Assembly (NCBI GenBank): GCA_964433555.1 | Contig: CAYSRG010000027.1 | Span: forward strand, 1-27,187 | Direction of reading: 5' to 3' | DNA from: Stramentimicrobium sp964433555 | GTDB taxonomy: Bacteria; Atribacterota; Phoenicimicrobiia; Phoenicimicrobiales; Stramentimicrobiaceae | Length of the DNA stretch: 27,187 nt | Translations under genes and position numbers: made by a program | In this document: piece after piece, positions 1-8,630 of the stretch | Numbering within the stretch: position 1 is the stretch's first letter | Layout: every line of letters begins with the position of its first letter | The notes under the pieces: model-generated | The model's input: only the letters and a program-made list of their open reading frames with translations | Database searches by the model: none | Told to the model about the DNA's origin: nothing

Positions 1-194
1 AATAGCGAAAAATAGTGATCTTAATATAGTGCAGTTTTAAAACTTAACTAACAGTTAGGACTTCACTAAAAGAATATACAAATGGTAGGCATATCTTCCT
101 TACTTTATGATAAAATTATTTATTCAACCATTGATATTGGCAAAAAAAGCGATTAATAATTTGATAGGTTAAGTAAAAAATTTTAACCACCATA

Positions 195-947
195 TTACGC
201 TAATACTACAATGGGAATACCATTGTAATTATCTACATAGGCGTTTACATCAAAAACTTCCCGGATATTTCTGGAGTTAATTACTTTGCTATCCCCTTCT
301 GAGAAGATTTTTCCATCTTTTAACATAATAAATTTGTCGGAGAATCTCAAAGTTAGGTTTAAATCATGCATAACTACAATAGCAGAAATATTTTGAGTTC
401 TGGAAATATCTCTAATGATTTTCATCACTTCTATCTGGTTTTTTAAATCTAGATTGTTAGCTGGTTCATCCAATAAGAGTATTTTTGGTTCCTGAACCAG
501 AGCTCTGGCGATGATAACTTTTTGCAGTTCACCACCGCTAAGCTCATTGGTTTTGCGCAAGGCATATTCTTCTAACTGCATTAGCTTTAAAATATTACTG
601 GTAATTTCCAGATCCCTTTTAGAAGCTTCCCATTTAATATAAGGTTTTCTACCTAAGAGTACTGTATCAAAAACGGTCATATAATTACTAATAGTATTTT
701 GGGGGACATAAGCCATTTTTTGGGCAATCCCCACATCATCTAATTGTTTTAAATTAAATTTATCAATTAATATAGTCCCTTTTTGTGGTTTTAATATCTT
801 GTTGATGCACCTTAACAGGGTAGATTTGCCTGCCCCGTTTATTCCTAGAACAGAAATAACTTCTCCTTTACTTACCTGAAATATTATATTTTTTAAAACA
901 CTTTTACTCGGGTAAGAGAATTCAATTCCATCTACTGAAAGAATCAT
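195..947 (-). CDS. Iron/cobalamin/nickel-type ABC importer ATPase (FecE/BtuD-like)
   Basis: This is the cytoplasmic ATPase that powers a type II (FecCD-type) metal or chelate importer. In the 250 residues one sees Walker A (GINGAGKST, about residue 35-43), the ABC signature LSGGE, Walker B with catalytic Glu (ILLLDEPAN) and the switch histidine (VVMHD). The length is normal for the FecE/BtuD/FhuC family. It is the last gene of a minus-strand operon after the permease, with a 139-nt gap that shows no obvious terminator. The fold and role are clear. The substrate cannot be read from the ATPase itself; the NikR-like operator in front of the operon suggests nickel or cobalt rather than ferric siderophore. 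Confidence 0.93.
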   Translation of the reverse strand: MILSVDGIEFSYPSKSVLKNIIFQVSKGEVISVLGINGAGKSTLLRCINKILKPQKGTILIDKFNLKQLDDVGIAQKMAYVPQNTISNYMTVFDTVLLGRKPYIKWEASKRDLEITSNILKLMQLEEYALRKTNELSGGELQKVIIARALVQEPKILLLDEPANNLDLKNQIEVMKIIRDISRTQNISAIVVMHDLNLTLRFSDKFIMLKDGKIFSEGDSKVINSRNIREVFDVNAYVDNYNGIPIVVLA

Positions 948-1086
948 TTATTATCTCCCTTATTCTTCTTTTTCTATTCATCTCTTCTCATTTTTTACTG
1001 AATCCGCTTAATGAATATTACCAATTCTCGGTTTTCAGGTAAAAATAATAAGCTTTATTACCTCTTAATCTTTAGGATTTATTTTA

Positions 1087-2136
1087 TCACCTATACCTTT
1101 TAATAAGCAAGTAAAGAAAGACCGGGGCTCCCAGAAAAGAGGTTAATATTCCTACTGGTAAAACAATAGGTGAAATAATAGTACGGGCAACAGTATCGGA
1201 AATGAGTAATAATAATGCTCCAGTTAAGGCAGAGATAGGGATGATAAAGCGATAATCTCCACCTATTAATATTCTTACCAGATGAGGGCATATTAATCCA
1301 ACAAAACCGATAATACCCAAAAAGGCCACATTGACCGATACCAGAAGGGCGGCGATCAGCATTCCTAATAATCTGGTTTTTTCGGTATTGACTCCTAATG
1401 ATTTGGCACTTTCCTCTCCACTTTCTAAGGCATTATAATCCCAGCGTTTGTAAATAAAATAAGCAACAGAAAGAACCACAAATACTGCCATTATACCTAC
1501 CTCTACCCAATTTGGTCTTCCTAAATCTCCAAAAGACCAGTAAACCATAGCTGCTAATTGTAGGTCGTTGGCAAAGTATTGCATGACCATAGTTCCGGCA
1601 GTGAATAAAGAACTCATAGCTACTCCAGCCAGTATAATGGTTTCTGGAGCAAAATTTTTTAACTTTGCCAGTAGCAGGATCACTAAAACAGCCACAAAGG
1701 AACCTAAAAAGGCAAAAACAGTTATCAGATAGGGGCTGTTAATAAATATTTTCCCGGTACTATCAGCACCGCCAATACCAAACAGGATAATAGCAACAGC
1801 AGCTCCAAACATTGCCCCATGCGATATTCCTATGGTATAAGGGGAAGCCAGTGGGTTTCTTAGGGTACATTGCATTACTGCTCCGGAAACTGCTAAGGAA
1901 ATACCGGCAATGATAGCTGCTAATATTCTAGGAAGGCGAATATTCCAAATGATTAATTCCGCTGCACTCACTCCTTTGCCTATTAAGGCAAGATAAATTG
2001 CAGACAAAGAGAGGTTATATCCACCTATGGTTAGGGAAAATATGCCAAACAAGAGCAAAAAGATAAGCAGGATACCTCCCATGACTATTTTTTTTCTATT
2101 CAATTGAGTATATTTTTGGACTACATTTTTATTCAA
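1087..2136 (-). CDS. FecCD-family ABC importer permease
   Basis: This is the integral membrane subunit of the same importer, a FecCD/BtuC-type permease of 349 residues, which normally forms a homodimer with about ten helices per subunit. Family landmarks are visible: RLPRILAAIIAG, SGAVMQ..LRNPLASP near residues 80-100, and the GIIGFVGLICPHLVR motif in the C-terminal third that contacts the ATPase. The start codon is TTG, with AAGGTG about 11 nt upstream. It follows the binding-protein gene by 29 nt, so the two are cotranscribed. It could carry ferric chelates, cobalamin, heme or nickel chelates; the family alone does not decide. Confidence 0.92.
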   Translation of the reverse strand: MNKNVVQKYTQLNRKKIVMGGILLIFLLLFGIFSLTIGGYNLSLSAIYLALIGKGVSAAELIIWNIRLPRILAAIIAGISLAVSGAVMQCTLRNPLASPYTIGISHGAMFGAAVAIILFGIGGADSTGKIFINSPYLITVFAFLGSFVAVLVILLLAKLKNFAPETIILAGVAMSSLFTAGTMVMQYFANDLQLAAMVYWSFGDLGRPNWVEVGIMAVFVVLSVAYFIYKRWDYNALESGEESAKSLGVNTEKTRLLGMLIAALLVSVNVAFLGIIGFVGLICPHLVRILIGGDYRFIIPISALTGALLLLISDTVARTIISPIVLPVGILTSFLGAPVFLYLLIKRYR

Positions 2137-2165
2137 ATTCTGCTCAACACCTTAATCGGACCATT

Positions 2166-3266
2166 CTAATTACTGAATGCCTTAAATCTATCTTTTAGAG
2201 TATAATAAGCATTCTCACCGCTCTCTCCGTAAAATTTCTTAAAGATCTCCACTCCTTTTTGATCAATATTTATATCCTGAAATACATCTGGATAGATTGT
2301 CTTTCCCACATAATAAGCGTCAACGATTGCGTTTTCCTTGTTATAGGAATACCAGCAAAAAGGCAAGACATAGTATACTTTATTTTCCTGGATTGCCTTA
2401 AGCTCTTTAAAGGGACTGGTTTGTAGCTCGTTTTCTATAATAGACAATGAAACAGGAGATATAAAAATCACCTCAGGATTCCAACCGATTAGTGCTTCTT
2501 TATCGATATTAACTCCTGAACTAAGCTCAGATAATTCATAGGCAACGTTTGGCTCATTAATCCAATTAAAGGGAGGCCATTGCGGGTCAGTAGAAGTTAA
2601 GCCATGAGAACCATAAAAAGCCCGGCCAGCAATATAGGCAGTTAGTTTTTGCTCATCAGGAATATCTTTTGTTCGATTACTGAGGTCCTTTTTATAAGTT
2701 TCAATTATATTGATTAACTCCTCGGCTCGGTCTTTTTTACCTAAGACTTCACCAATAATCTTTAAAGATTGGTAAAACGTCTCATCTTGTTTGGGTGTCC
2801 CAATAGGATTGGTATATACTGTAACAACCGGGATCCTGGTCTTATGCTGTAGATCATCAACTTTCTGGATATCAGTTGCACCCATGAATATAATCTCGGG
2901 ATTTAATTGTACAATCACTTCATGATTATATCCGCTTCCACCTGCTCCTATATTGACTACCGGTAAATCATACAATTCAGGGAAAGCAAGCATATAAGGT
3001 AAATCAGAACCCTGGGGAGCATCCTTTTCATCTGTTTTGGCTTTTTCTCGGTACTCAATACCCACAATCTTATCTGCTACATCAAAAGAAAGAACCTCCC
3101 TAAGAGAACACCCTACTGCCAGAATTCGGTTGATCTCCTGCGGTATGCCCACTTCCCGACCCAAGGTATCTGTTATCTGAATATCAGATGCCAAACAATA
3201 GGAAGTAAAAATACTGACAAGTAGCAGACTCCAAAAAACAATAAATAATTTATTTTTAATAAACAT
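2166..3266 (-). CDS. Metal/chelate ABC importer substrate-binding protein (FecB/BtuF-like)
   Basis: This is the extracytoplasmic binding protein of the importer. An N-terminal signal segment (KNKLFIVFWSLLLVSIF.. ending near CLASD) precedes a periplasmic-binding fold beginning ITDTLGREVGIPQEINRILAVG, the usual opening of the PeripBP_2 family. A Cys at the end of the hydrophobic stretch could make it a lipoprotein. I chose ATG 3266 over the upstream in-frame ATG 3278 because the G-run at 3271-3276 makes a good ribosome-binding site for 3266. It is the first gene of the operon, directly behind a promoter overlapped by an inverted repeat. The segment AGRAFYGSHGLTSTDPQWPP and the aromatic-rich FCWYSYN stretch are likely ligand-facing, but the ligand is inferred only from the operator. 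Confidence 0.9.
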   Translation of the reverse strand: MFIKNKLFIVFWSLLLVSIFTSYCLASDIQITDTLGREVGIPQEINRILAVGCSLREVLSFDVADKIVGIEYREKAKTDEKDAPQGSDLPYMLAFPELYDLPVVNIGAGGSGYNHEVIVQLNPEIIFMGATDIQKVDDLQHKTRIPVVTVYTNPIGTPKQDETFYQSLKIIGEVLGKKDRAEELINIIETYKKDLSNRTKDIPDEQKLTAYIAGRAFYGSHGLTSTDPQWPPFNWINEPNVAYELSELSSGVNIDKEALIGWNPEVIFISPVSLSIIENELQTSPFKELKAIQENKVYYVLPFCWYSYNKENAIVDAYYVGKTIYPDVFQDINIDQKGVEIFKKFYGESGENAYYTLKDRFKAFSN

Positions 3267-3288
3267 TGAACCCCCCATTTTTATTAGA

Positions 3289-3323
3289 AATAGTGTTACT
3301 TTTTTAATAATTGTAACACTATT
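3289..3323. promoter_or_regulatory. NikR-like operator (inverted repeat) in front of the metal importer
   Basis: AATAGTGTTAC (3289-3299) and GTAACACTATT (3313-3323) are perfect 11-bp inverted arms. The inner heptamers GTGTTAC and GTAACAC are exactly 13 nt apart. From memory, this is the form of the NikR site reported by comparative genomics in Desulfovibrio (GTGTTAC-N13/14-GTAACAC). It lies across the predicted promoter of the binding-protein gene, so a bound repressor would block transcription. No nikR gene is in the window. Confidence 0.75.
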
Positions 3324-3337
3324 CTAAAATAAAACAA
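3310..3337 (-). promoter_or_regulatory. Sigma70-type promoter of the metal importer operon
   Basis: Reading the minus strand, TTGTTT (3332-3337) is followed after 16 nt by TACAAT (3310-3315). The right arm of the inverted repeat overlaps the -10 box and spacer, and the left arm falls near the expected start of transcription. This arrangement is typical of steric repression. Confidence 0.6.
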
Positions 3338-3605
3338 GAGCCTAGTCTCAATTTTTATAAAATAATTAGAAAAGTACTTTTTAAAACAATCCCTTGATGG
3401 CTCATAAAATAATCTTTATTATAAATTATTGAGCCAGCAAGAGATAAATAGTTCCGGCTAACAGAAAAAAGTAAAGATTTATAAAAAAGGTTTCAAATAA
3501 ATTCGCACCCAGTGAGAGAATGGTAGGCCGGTAATTAAAAAAATTGGAGCAAATGGAAAAAAGCGATACCCAATGTTTATTATTAATATTTAGAAAAGAG
3601 CTTGA

Positions 3606-4763
3606 TTATTTGAATATTAATTGTGATAATTTACTTCTTTTTATTTCAACTGCCCGATAGGGGCATAACTCCTGGCAGCAGAAGCATCTAATACAACGAG
3701 CAAGATCAGCTTTTGGTCTATTTTCAATCATTTCAATACATCTGGCAGGACAATGCCGGGCACATAAGCCACAACCCACACATTTTTTGTGCCTAAAATC
3801 AGGTTTAGGACGCAATATTTTGTAAAAGAAGTCATCCAGGTGAGGAGGTAAGGGAATGGGAATATGTCTGCTCCGTGACGTTGCCGGAACTTTAAAGGGG
3901 ATTGGTTCAAAATTTTCTCTATTTATTCCTTTAATATCAAGCTCCTGGATATTTGTTGGTATCAGTCCTCTTTCTATGGCTTTCTGCAAGGTAAATATTC
4001 GCTCAGCAGCAAGGTCAATTAGATAACAACAAGCAAGATCAAGGGCATGTGGATTAGTCGAAGCACCCAGAAAACCAACCTGCTTTGGATCACCCGCTGA
4101 GGGACCGGCACCTTCCATAGCTATTACTGCATCCATAATGGATAATTGTGGTTTTACAAATTCAGTAACATCAACCAGCATGTTGGAAAAATCCCTGACG
4201 TCGCTCATTCTTAAATGATAGTCAGCCTTTAAGAGACCCGGTATGGTGCCAAAAAGATTTTTTACCGCACCAGTATAGATGGTAAAACCGTGTGTTTTTA
4301 GTTTAGCCAGAGAAATAATCACATCAACTTCTTTAATGATCTTTGCTACGGTAATCTGTTTAAGAATTTTTCCTTCTGGATTAGAGAATTCCTGTTGCTG
4401 GAAATTCCAGTTTAATTGAGCACCTGTTTTAGCAGCAACCTCTTCCATGCCGGTTTCCCGATAAATACCTTTTAACCAGGATTTGGTGAAAGGTCCGCCG
4501 GGACTATCAGCTATTATAGCCCTTGCACCAAGAGTATGAATTTGATTAACAATGGCTTCTACTAAAGCAGGATGAGTGGTAACCGCTGCTTCTGGAGGTT
4601 TTTTCATCAATAGATTGACTTTTAACAGTACCTTTTGCCCAGGCTGGATATATTGATTGAGACCACCTAACTCGGAAAACAATTGCTGGATTGCTCTGTT
4701 TACCTCATTTTGCTGATATGTTTTACAGGGTATAAAAACAACCTTTCTATTATTCATGCTCAT
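3606..4763 (-). CDS. DUF362 protein with C-terminal 2[4Fe-4S] ferredoxin domain
   Basis: The 385-residue protein has an N-terminal DUF362 domain (about residues 8-290; landmarks GQKVLLKVNLL, THPALVEAIV, DSPGG, SLAKLKTHGFTIYTGAVKNLFG). A bacterial-type ferredoxin domain follows, with CVGCGLCARHCPARC and CIRCFCCQELCPYRA near residues 330-375; these eight cysteines should bind two 4Fe-4S clusters. DUF362-ferredoxin proteins are common in anaerobes and their reaction is not established; a redox role is likely. No signal peptide is seen, so it is probably cytoplasmic. It is divergent from the AOR gene across about 200 nt, suggesting a functional or regulatory link. Two ATG starts, 4763 and 4757, are possible and neither has a strong ribosome-binding site. 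Confidence 0.88.
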   Translation of the reverse strand: MSMNNRKVVFIPCKTYQQNEVNRAIQQLFSELGGLNQYIQPGQKVLLKVNLLMKKPPEAAVTTHPALVEAIVNQIHTLGARAIIADSPGGPFTKSWLKGIYRETGMEEVAAKTGAQLNWNFQQQEFSNPEGKILKQITVAKIIKEVDVIISLAKLKTHGFTIYTGAVKNLFGTIPGLLKADYHLRMSDVRDFSNMLVDVTEFVKPQLSIMDAVIAMEGAGPSAGDPKQVGFLGASTNPHALDLACCYLIDLAAERIFTLQKAIERGLIPTNIQELDIKGINRENFEPIPFKVPATSRSRHIPIPLPPHLDDFFYKILRPKPDFRHKKCVGCGLCARHCPARCIEMIENRPKADLARCIRCFCCQELCPYRAVEIKRSKLSQLIFK

Positions 4764-4861
4764 ATCCGTTTACCATTTTTTCAACTTTTCTATTATAACA
4801 AAATTCTGTAAAAATAAATAGTAATTCGTGATAAGTTATTATCCAGATATTATTTGCTAAA

Positions 4862-4897
4862 ATCAAATTTGATCATTAATATAGAGAATAGTATATA
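4862..4897 (+). promoter_or_regulatory. Promoter of the AOR gene with an overlapping palindrome
   Basis: TTGATC (4869-4874) and TATATA (4892-4897) are 17 nt apart, about 75 nt before the AOR start. A perfect 12-bp palindrome ATCAAATTTGAT (4862-4873) overlaps the -35 box and could be an operator. No regulator is identified. Confidence 0.45.
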
Positions 4898-4973
4898 GTT
4901 CCTAATATCAGCAGGAAGAAAAATAAAAACAAAAAATTTAGAATATAAAATATTAATAGGAAGGAGTTTGGTA

Positions 4974-6866
4974 ATGCCTTTTGGATATAATGGTAAAATT
5001 TTAAGAATTGACCTCGATAAAAAAAGTTTTTACATTGAACAGCCTGATGATATTTTTTATCGTACCTACTGGGGTGGTAGAGGTTTTGGTCTTTACTACA
5101 TGCTGACAGAAATGGAACCAAATGTAGATCCTTTTTCAGGAGATAATTTACTTATTTTTTCTACCAGTGTTATTTTAGGGAACTCAGCTCCAGCAATGTC
5201 CCGTTACACAGTTTGTGCCAAATCTCCTTTAACTGGAGCACAGGGGGAATCTGAAGCAGGTGGTTATTGGGGACCGGAGCTAAAAAAGGCTGGTTTTGAT
5301 GCTATAATTATTCGAGGTATCGCTGAAGAACCCACTTATCTGTGGATCAAAGATGGACAGATAGAATTTAAAGATGCCACCCATCTCTGGGGTAAGGAAA
5401 CCTATCAAGTAGACCAAGTAATCAAGGAAGAACTGGGAGATAAAAATATCAGAATATGTCAGATTGGTCTGGCTGGAGAGAATCAGGTCTTATATGCTAA
5501 TATTGTTAATGAGTTAACTCATTTTAATGGGAGAAACGGATTAGGCGCTGTGATGGGTTCTAAAAGAATTAAAGCCATTGTGGTAAGAGGTAATAATCCT
5601 GTTACCCTTTATGATAAAGAAAGAGTGAAAGAAATATCTGGGAATATTGCCCGGAGAGTTATGGAAAATCCTTTGAGCAGAGCTTTAAGGGAATATGGTA
5701 CCCCTGCTACAGTAAGAGGATTTTATGAATCAGGTTCACTTCCATCTTTAAACTGGACTACCGGTTATTTTCGGGATGGTGAAAGCCTTACTGCAGAAGT
5801 TTATAATAAGACAATTCTAAAAGGGAGGGATAGCTGTTATGCTTGCCCGATTCGTTGTAAAAGAGTAGTAGAGTTTAATAATGGAGAAATAGAAATAAAT
5901 CCGGTTTATGGGGGACCAGAATATGAAACCGTTGTTTCTCTTGGTTCTATTTGTGGCATTGCTGATTTACCCTATGTGGCTAAAGCCAACGAATTATGCA
6001 ACAAATGGGGTATAGATACCATCTCAGCAGGAATGACTATTGCCTTTGCCATGCAATGTTATGAAGAGGGAATATTAAACCGGGAAGATGCAGATGATAT
6101 AGATTTGCATTTTGGCAATAAAGAAGCCTTGCTTATTTTAATTGAAAAGATTGCTAAAAAAGAGGGATTTGGCAAGTTGTTAGCCCAGGGTTCACGTATA
6201 TTATCCCACCAAATTGGCCGTAGCTCTGAAAAATATTTAAAAGAGGTTAAAGGACAGGAAGTTCCTATGCACGATCCGAGAGTCAAAGCTAGCCTTGCCC
6301 TGCAGTTTGCCTTTTCTGATTATGGAGCTGATCACATGAAAGCTCCGCATGATCCTTTCTTTTCCAGCAAAGACTCCATTGGTTTAAAGGAAATGAGCGG
6401 TCTTGGTATCTTAAAACCAATGGATCCAACGGATTTGAGTTATCGAAAGGTAGCCTTGTTTAAGATGCTGGATATTTACTGGACTATTTTTGATATTTTA
6501 GGTATATGTGACTTTGGTTATGTACCCAGAAGTCTGGGTACTATGGATGAATTATTAGCAATCATTCGTGCAACAACCGGCTGGAAAACTACCTGGTATG
6601 AACTGATGAAACTAGGAGAAAGAACTATAAATATGGCTAGAGTATATAATATCAGAGAAGGATTTACTGCAAAAGATGACACTTTGCCAGAAATATTTTT
6701 TTCCAATTTCTCCGATGGACCTCTCAAGGGCAAAGGAGCATTACAGAGAAAGGATTTTGAAGAGGCCAAAAGATTGCGCTATGAATTAATGGAATGGAAC
6801 AAAGAAGGGAAACCAAGCAGAGGAAAACTGATTGAATTGGATTTAGACTGGCTGGTAGAGGAATAA
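4974..6866 (+). CDS. Aldehyde:ferredoxin oxidoreductase, tungsten enzyme family
   Basis: Enzymes of this family use a tungsto-bispterin cofactor and one 4Fe-4S cluster to oxidise aldehydes to acids with ferredoxin as acceptor. The 630-residue length is typical. Landmarks are the N-terminal YNGKILRIDL and WGGRGFG, GGYWGPELKKAGFDAIIIRG, cluster ligands CYACPIRC near residues 287-294 with a fourth Cys in ILGICDFGY near 512, and the pterin-binding-like stretch DTISAGMTIAFAMQ. ATG 4974 is preferred because the ribosome-binding site AGGAAGGAG ends 7 nt before it; an in-frame TTG lies at 4968. The substrate (simple aldehyde, glyceraldehyde-3-phosphate, aryl acid) cannot be told. The divergent DUF362-ferredoxin protein is a candidate electron partner. 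Confidence 0.93.
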   Translation: MPFGYNGKILRIDLDKKSFYIEQPDDIFYRTYWGGRGFGLYYMLTEMEPNVDPFSGDNLLIFSTSVILGNSAPAMSRYTVCAKSPLTGAQGESEAGGYWGPELKKAGFDAIIIRGIAEEPTYLWIKDGQIEFKDATHLWGKETYQVDQVIKEELGDKNIRICQIGLAGENQVLYANIVNELTHFNGRNGLGAVMGSKRIKAIVVRGNNPVTLYDKERVKEISGNIARRVMENPLSRALREYGTPATVRGFYESGSLPSLNWTTGYFRDGESLTAEVYNKTILKGRDSCYACPIRCKRVVEFNNGEIEINPVYGGPEYETVVSLGSICGIADLPYVAKANELCNKWGIDTISAGMTIAFAMQCYEEGILNREDADDIDLHFGNKEALLILIEKIAKKEGFGKLLAQGSRILSHQIGRSSEKYLKEVKGQEVPMHDPRVKASLALQFAFSDYGADHMKAPHDPFFSSKDSIGLKEMSGLGILKPMDPTDLSYRKVALFKMLDIYWTIFDILGICDFGYVPRSLGTMDELLAIIRATTGWKTTWYELMKLGERTINMARVYNIREGFTAKDDTLPEIFFSNFSDGPLKGKGALQRKDFEEAKRLRYELMEWNKEGKPSRGKLIELDLDWLVEE

Positions 6867-6906
6867 ACCTGATAGTTATCAGAAATTATAGTGCCCTTTT
6901 TTATAA

Positions 6907-6956
6907 AATTACACTCACTTTGAAATAGGTATAATGATTCCGAAGTGAGTGTAATT
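6907..6956. terminator. Bidirectional terminator between convergent genes
   Basis: Perfect 14-bp arms AATTACACTCACTT (6907-6920) and AAGTGAGTGTAATT (6943-6956) with a 22-nt loop lie between the AOR stop and the stop of the opposing binding-protein gene. The minus-strand side continues into a U-rich tract. It suits termination in both directions. Confidence 0.7.
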
Positions 6957-7004
6957 ATTTTCGACATCTTAATAATTTTTTAATCTCTTTACCATGAAAA
7001 TTTT

Positions 7005-7874
7005 TTAATCAGACATCATGCATTCAGCCAAGTTTTGAGCGAAAGCCTCTACATCTTTATCTAACAATGAACCAAATTGGGCATAACAATCAGAAATTTT
7101 ATTCAAATCTCCCATGAAATAAGCATTGACTAAATTATCCCAGATTGGAGTCTGTTGAATTTTTGCCAATCCTTCATTGATTACCGGAAGAATTCCTTCT
7201 GGATCCCCCTTTTGGACATAGAAAACATATTCTTCTTCAGTATTAATAGTACCGACGATTTTGATGGGATTATTTTTGACAAATGCTTCAGCTGCTGGAG
7301 TATCAGCAACAAAAACATCAATGCGTCCATTCACCAGGTCCATAATTCCCAGGTCATTGGTTTCATATAATTCTAATTTAATATCTACATTTGCTTGAAC
7401 CAAGTTTTCTTCCAGCCAATCAGCCTGTGTTGTTCCTCTTTGAGCTCCAATTACATTTCCACCAGTAAAGGCAGTTGCAATATTTAATTCCGAATCTTCT
7501 TTAACCATTACCCCTTGACTACCTGACCAATAAGTGTTAGAGGCATCAGCAACTTCTAGACGTTCTTTGGTTAAGGTTGCACCAGCAGCCATTAGGTCAA
7601 TTCTATCAGATTGAAGGGCAGGAATAAGTGAATCAAAACCGATATCCTGTATTTCTATTTCATAACCCTGAATTTTGGCGATTACTTTCATTAAGTCCAT
7701 ATCAAATCCCACAAAATTATTGTTTGCATCAACCCATTCAAAAGGTGGCCAGTCTGCTGAAGTTCCTACAATAATTTTCTCTGGGGCAGCCGAAGAAGAT
7801 AACATGTTTATTGTTACTAACATAATAAGAATAAATAAGAAACTGATTGTTTTTTTAGCTAATTGTTTAATCAT
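7005..7874 (-). CDS. Polar amino-acid ABC importer substrate-binding protein
   Basis: This is an extracytoplasmic binding protein of family 3 (SBP_bac_3; ArtJ/HisJ/GlnH type), 289 residues. It has an N-terminal signal segment (SFLFILIMLVTINMLSSSAA), then the family opening IIVGTSADWPPFEWVDANN.FVGFDMDLMK, the ligand motif AAGATLTKERLEVADAS, and GAQRGTTQADWLEENL. Its ATG is preceded by a good GGAGG. It is the last gene of the four-gene importer operon, about 100 nt after the second permease. In this family the TKER arginine holds the substrate carboxylate. Side-chain specificity cannot be read with certainty; the T-box specifier suggests arginine. Confidence 0.92.
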   Translation of the reverse strand: MIKQLAKKTISFLFILIMLVTINMLSSSAAPEKIIVGTSADWPPFEWVDANNNFVGFDMDLMKVIAKIQGYEIEIQDIGFDSLIPALQSDRIDLMAAGATLTKERLEVADASNTYWSGSQGVMVKEDSELNIATAFTGGNVIGAQRGTTQADWLEENLVQANVDIKLELYETNDLGIMDLVNGRIDVFVADTPAAEAFVKNNPIKIVGTINTEEEYVFYVQKGDPEGILPVINEGLAKIQQTPIWDNLVNAYFMGDLNKISDCYAQFGSLLDKDVEAFAQNLAECMMSD

Positions 7875-7973
7875 TTTTTTTATTTCCTCCTTAAGGAATA
7901 TTTTTTTAACAATCTTAACAAATTTCCATTTTTAATAGTTAATGCTTATTTTCACCCCCCAGTATTCCATAGT

Positions 7974-8630
7974 TTATAGACCTGGAATGTGAAATCTTTT
8001 TTCCATTAGGTCTAGTAGTTTGGAAAGAACTAAAACTAAAATAAGGTAAATTAGGGCAACTACAATAAAAACTTCAAAAGTTCTGAAATTTCGTGAGGCG
8101 ATTAACCTTCCTTGAGACATAATTTCTGGTGCCTGAATCATATATGCCATAGATGAGTATTTTAATAAATAGATAAGTTCATTAGACCAGGAAGGGATTG
8201 CCAATCGGAACATCTGTGGCAAGACAATATGTTTAATAGCCTGAATTTGTTTCATCCCGAGGGAATAAGCAGCTATTAATTGTTCCTTCCTGACAGCTTG
8301 AATCGCTCCTCTAAAATATTCGGCTTGATAGGCGGCACTATTTATACCCATTCCTATCATAGCTGCTATCAATGGTGAGAGCATTATACCCACAGAGGGT
8401 AGACCAAAATAGAGAATAAAAAGCTGAGTAAGCAAAGGTGTACCACGAATAATTTCCACAAAAAATGTGGAAATAGTATAAACGAACTTAGAGCCATATA
8501 CTCTTCCCAGAGCAATCGGGATTCCCAGTAAGACACCTGTGGTAATGGCAATAATGGTAAGTTCTATAGTGATAACGGTACCTTCCAATAATTTTGGCAA
8601 AATATTCCAGGTTAGTTCTAAAAAACTCAC
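7974..8630 (-). CDS. Amino-acid ABC importer permease (HisM/ArtM type)
   Basis: This is a membrane subunit of the amino-acid importer, 218 residues with about five helices. It shows the family signature GINSAAYQAEYFRGAIQAVRKEQ and the EAA-loop stretch AAYSLGMKQIQAIKHIVLPQ that docks onto the ATPase. Its start overlaps the end of the ATPase gene by 4 nt, indicating translational coupling. It probably pairs with the other permease of the operon as a heterodimer. Confidence 0.92.
   Translation of the reverse strand: MSFLELTWNILPKLLEGTVITIELTIIAITTGVLLGIPIALGRVYGSKFVYTISTFFVEIIRGTPLLTQLFILYFGLPSVGIMLSPLIAAMIGMGINSAAYQAEYFRGAIQAVRKEQLIAAYSLGMKQIQAIKHIVLPQMFRLAIPSWSNELIYLLKYSSMAYMIQAPEIMSQGRLIASRNFRTFEVFIVVALIYLILVLVLSKLLDLMEKRFHIPGL

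Noticed and set aside
6907..6956. Perfect 14-bp inverted repeat considered as an operator
   Set aside because: It lies between two convergent stop codons with a U-rich flank, so a shared terminator explains it better.
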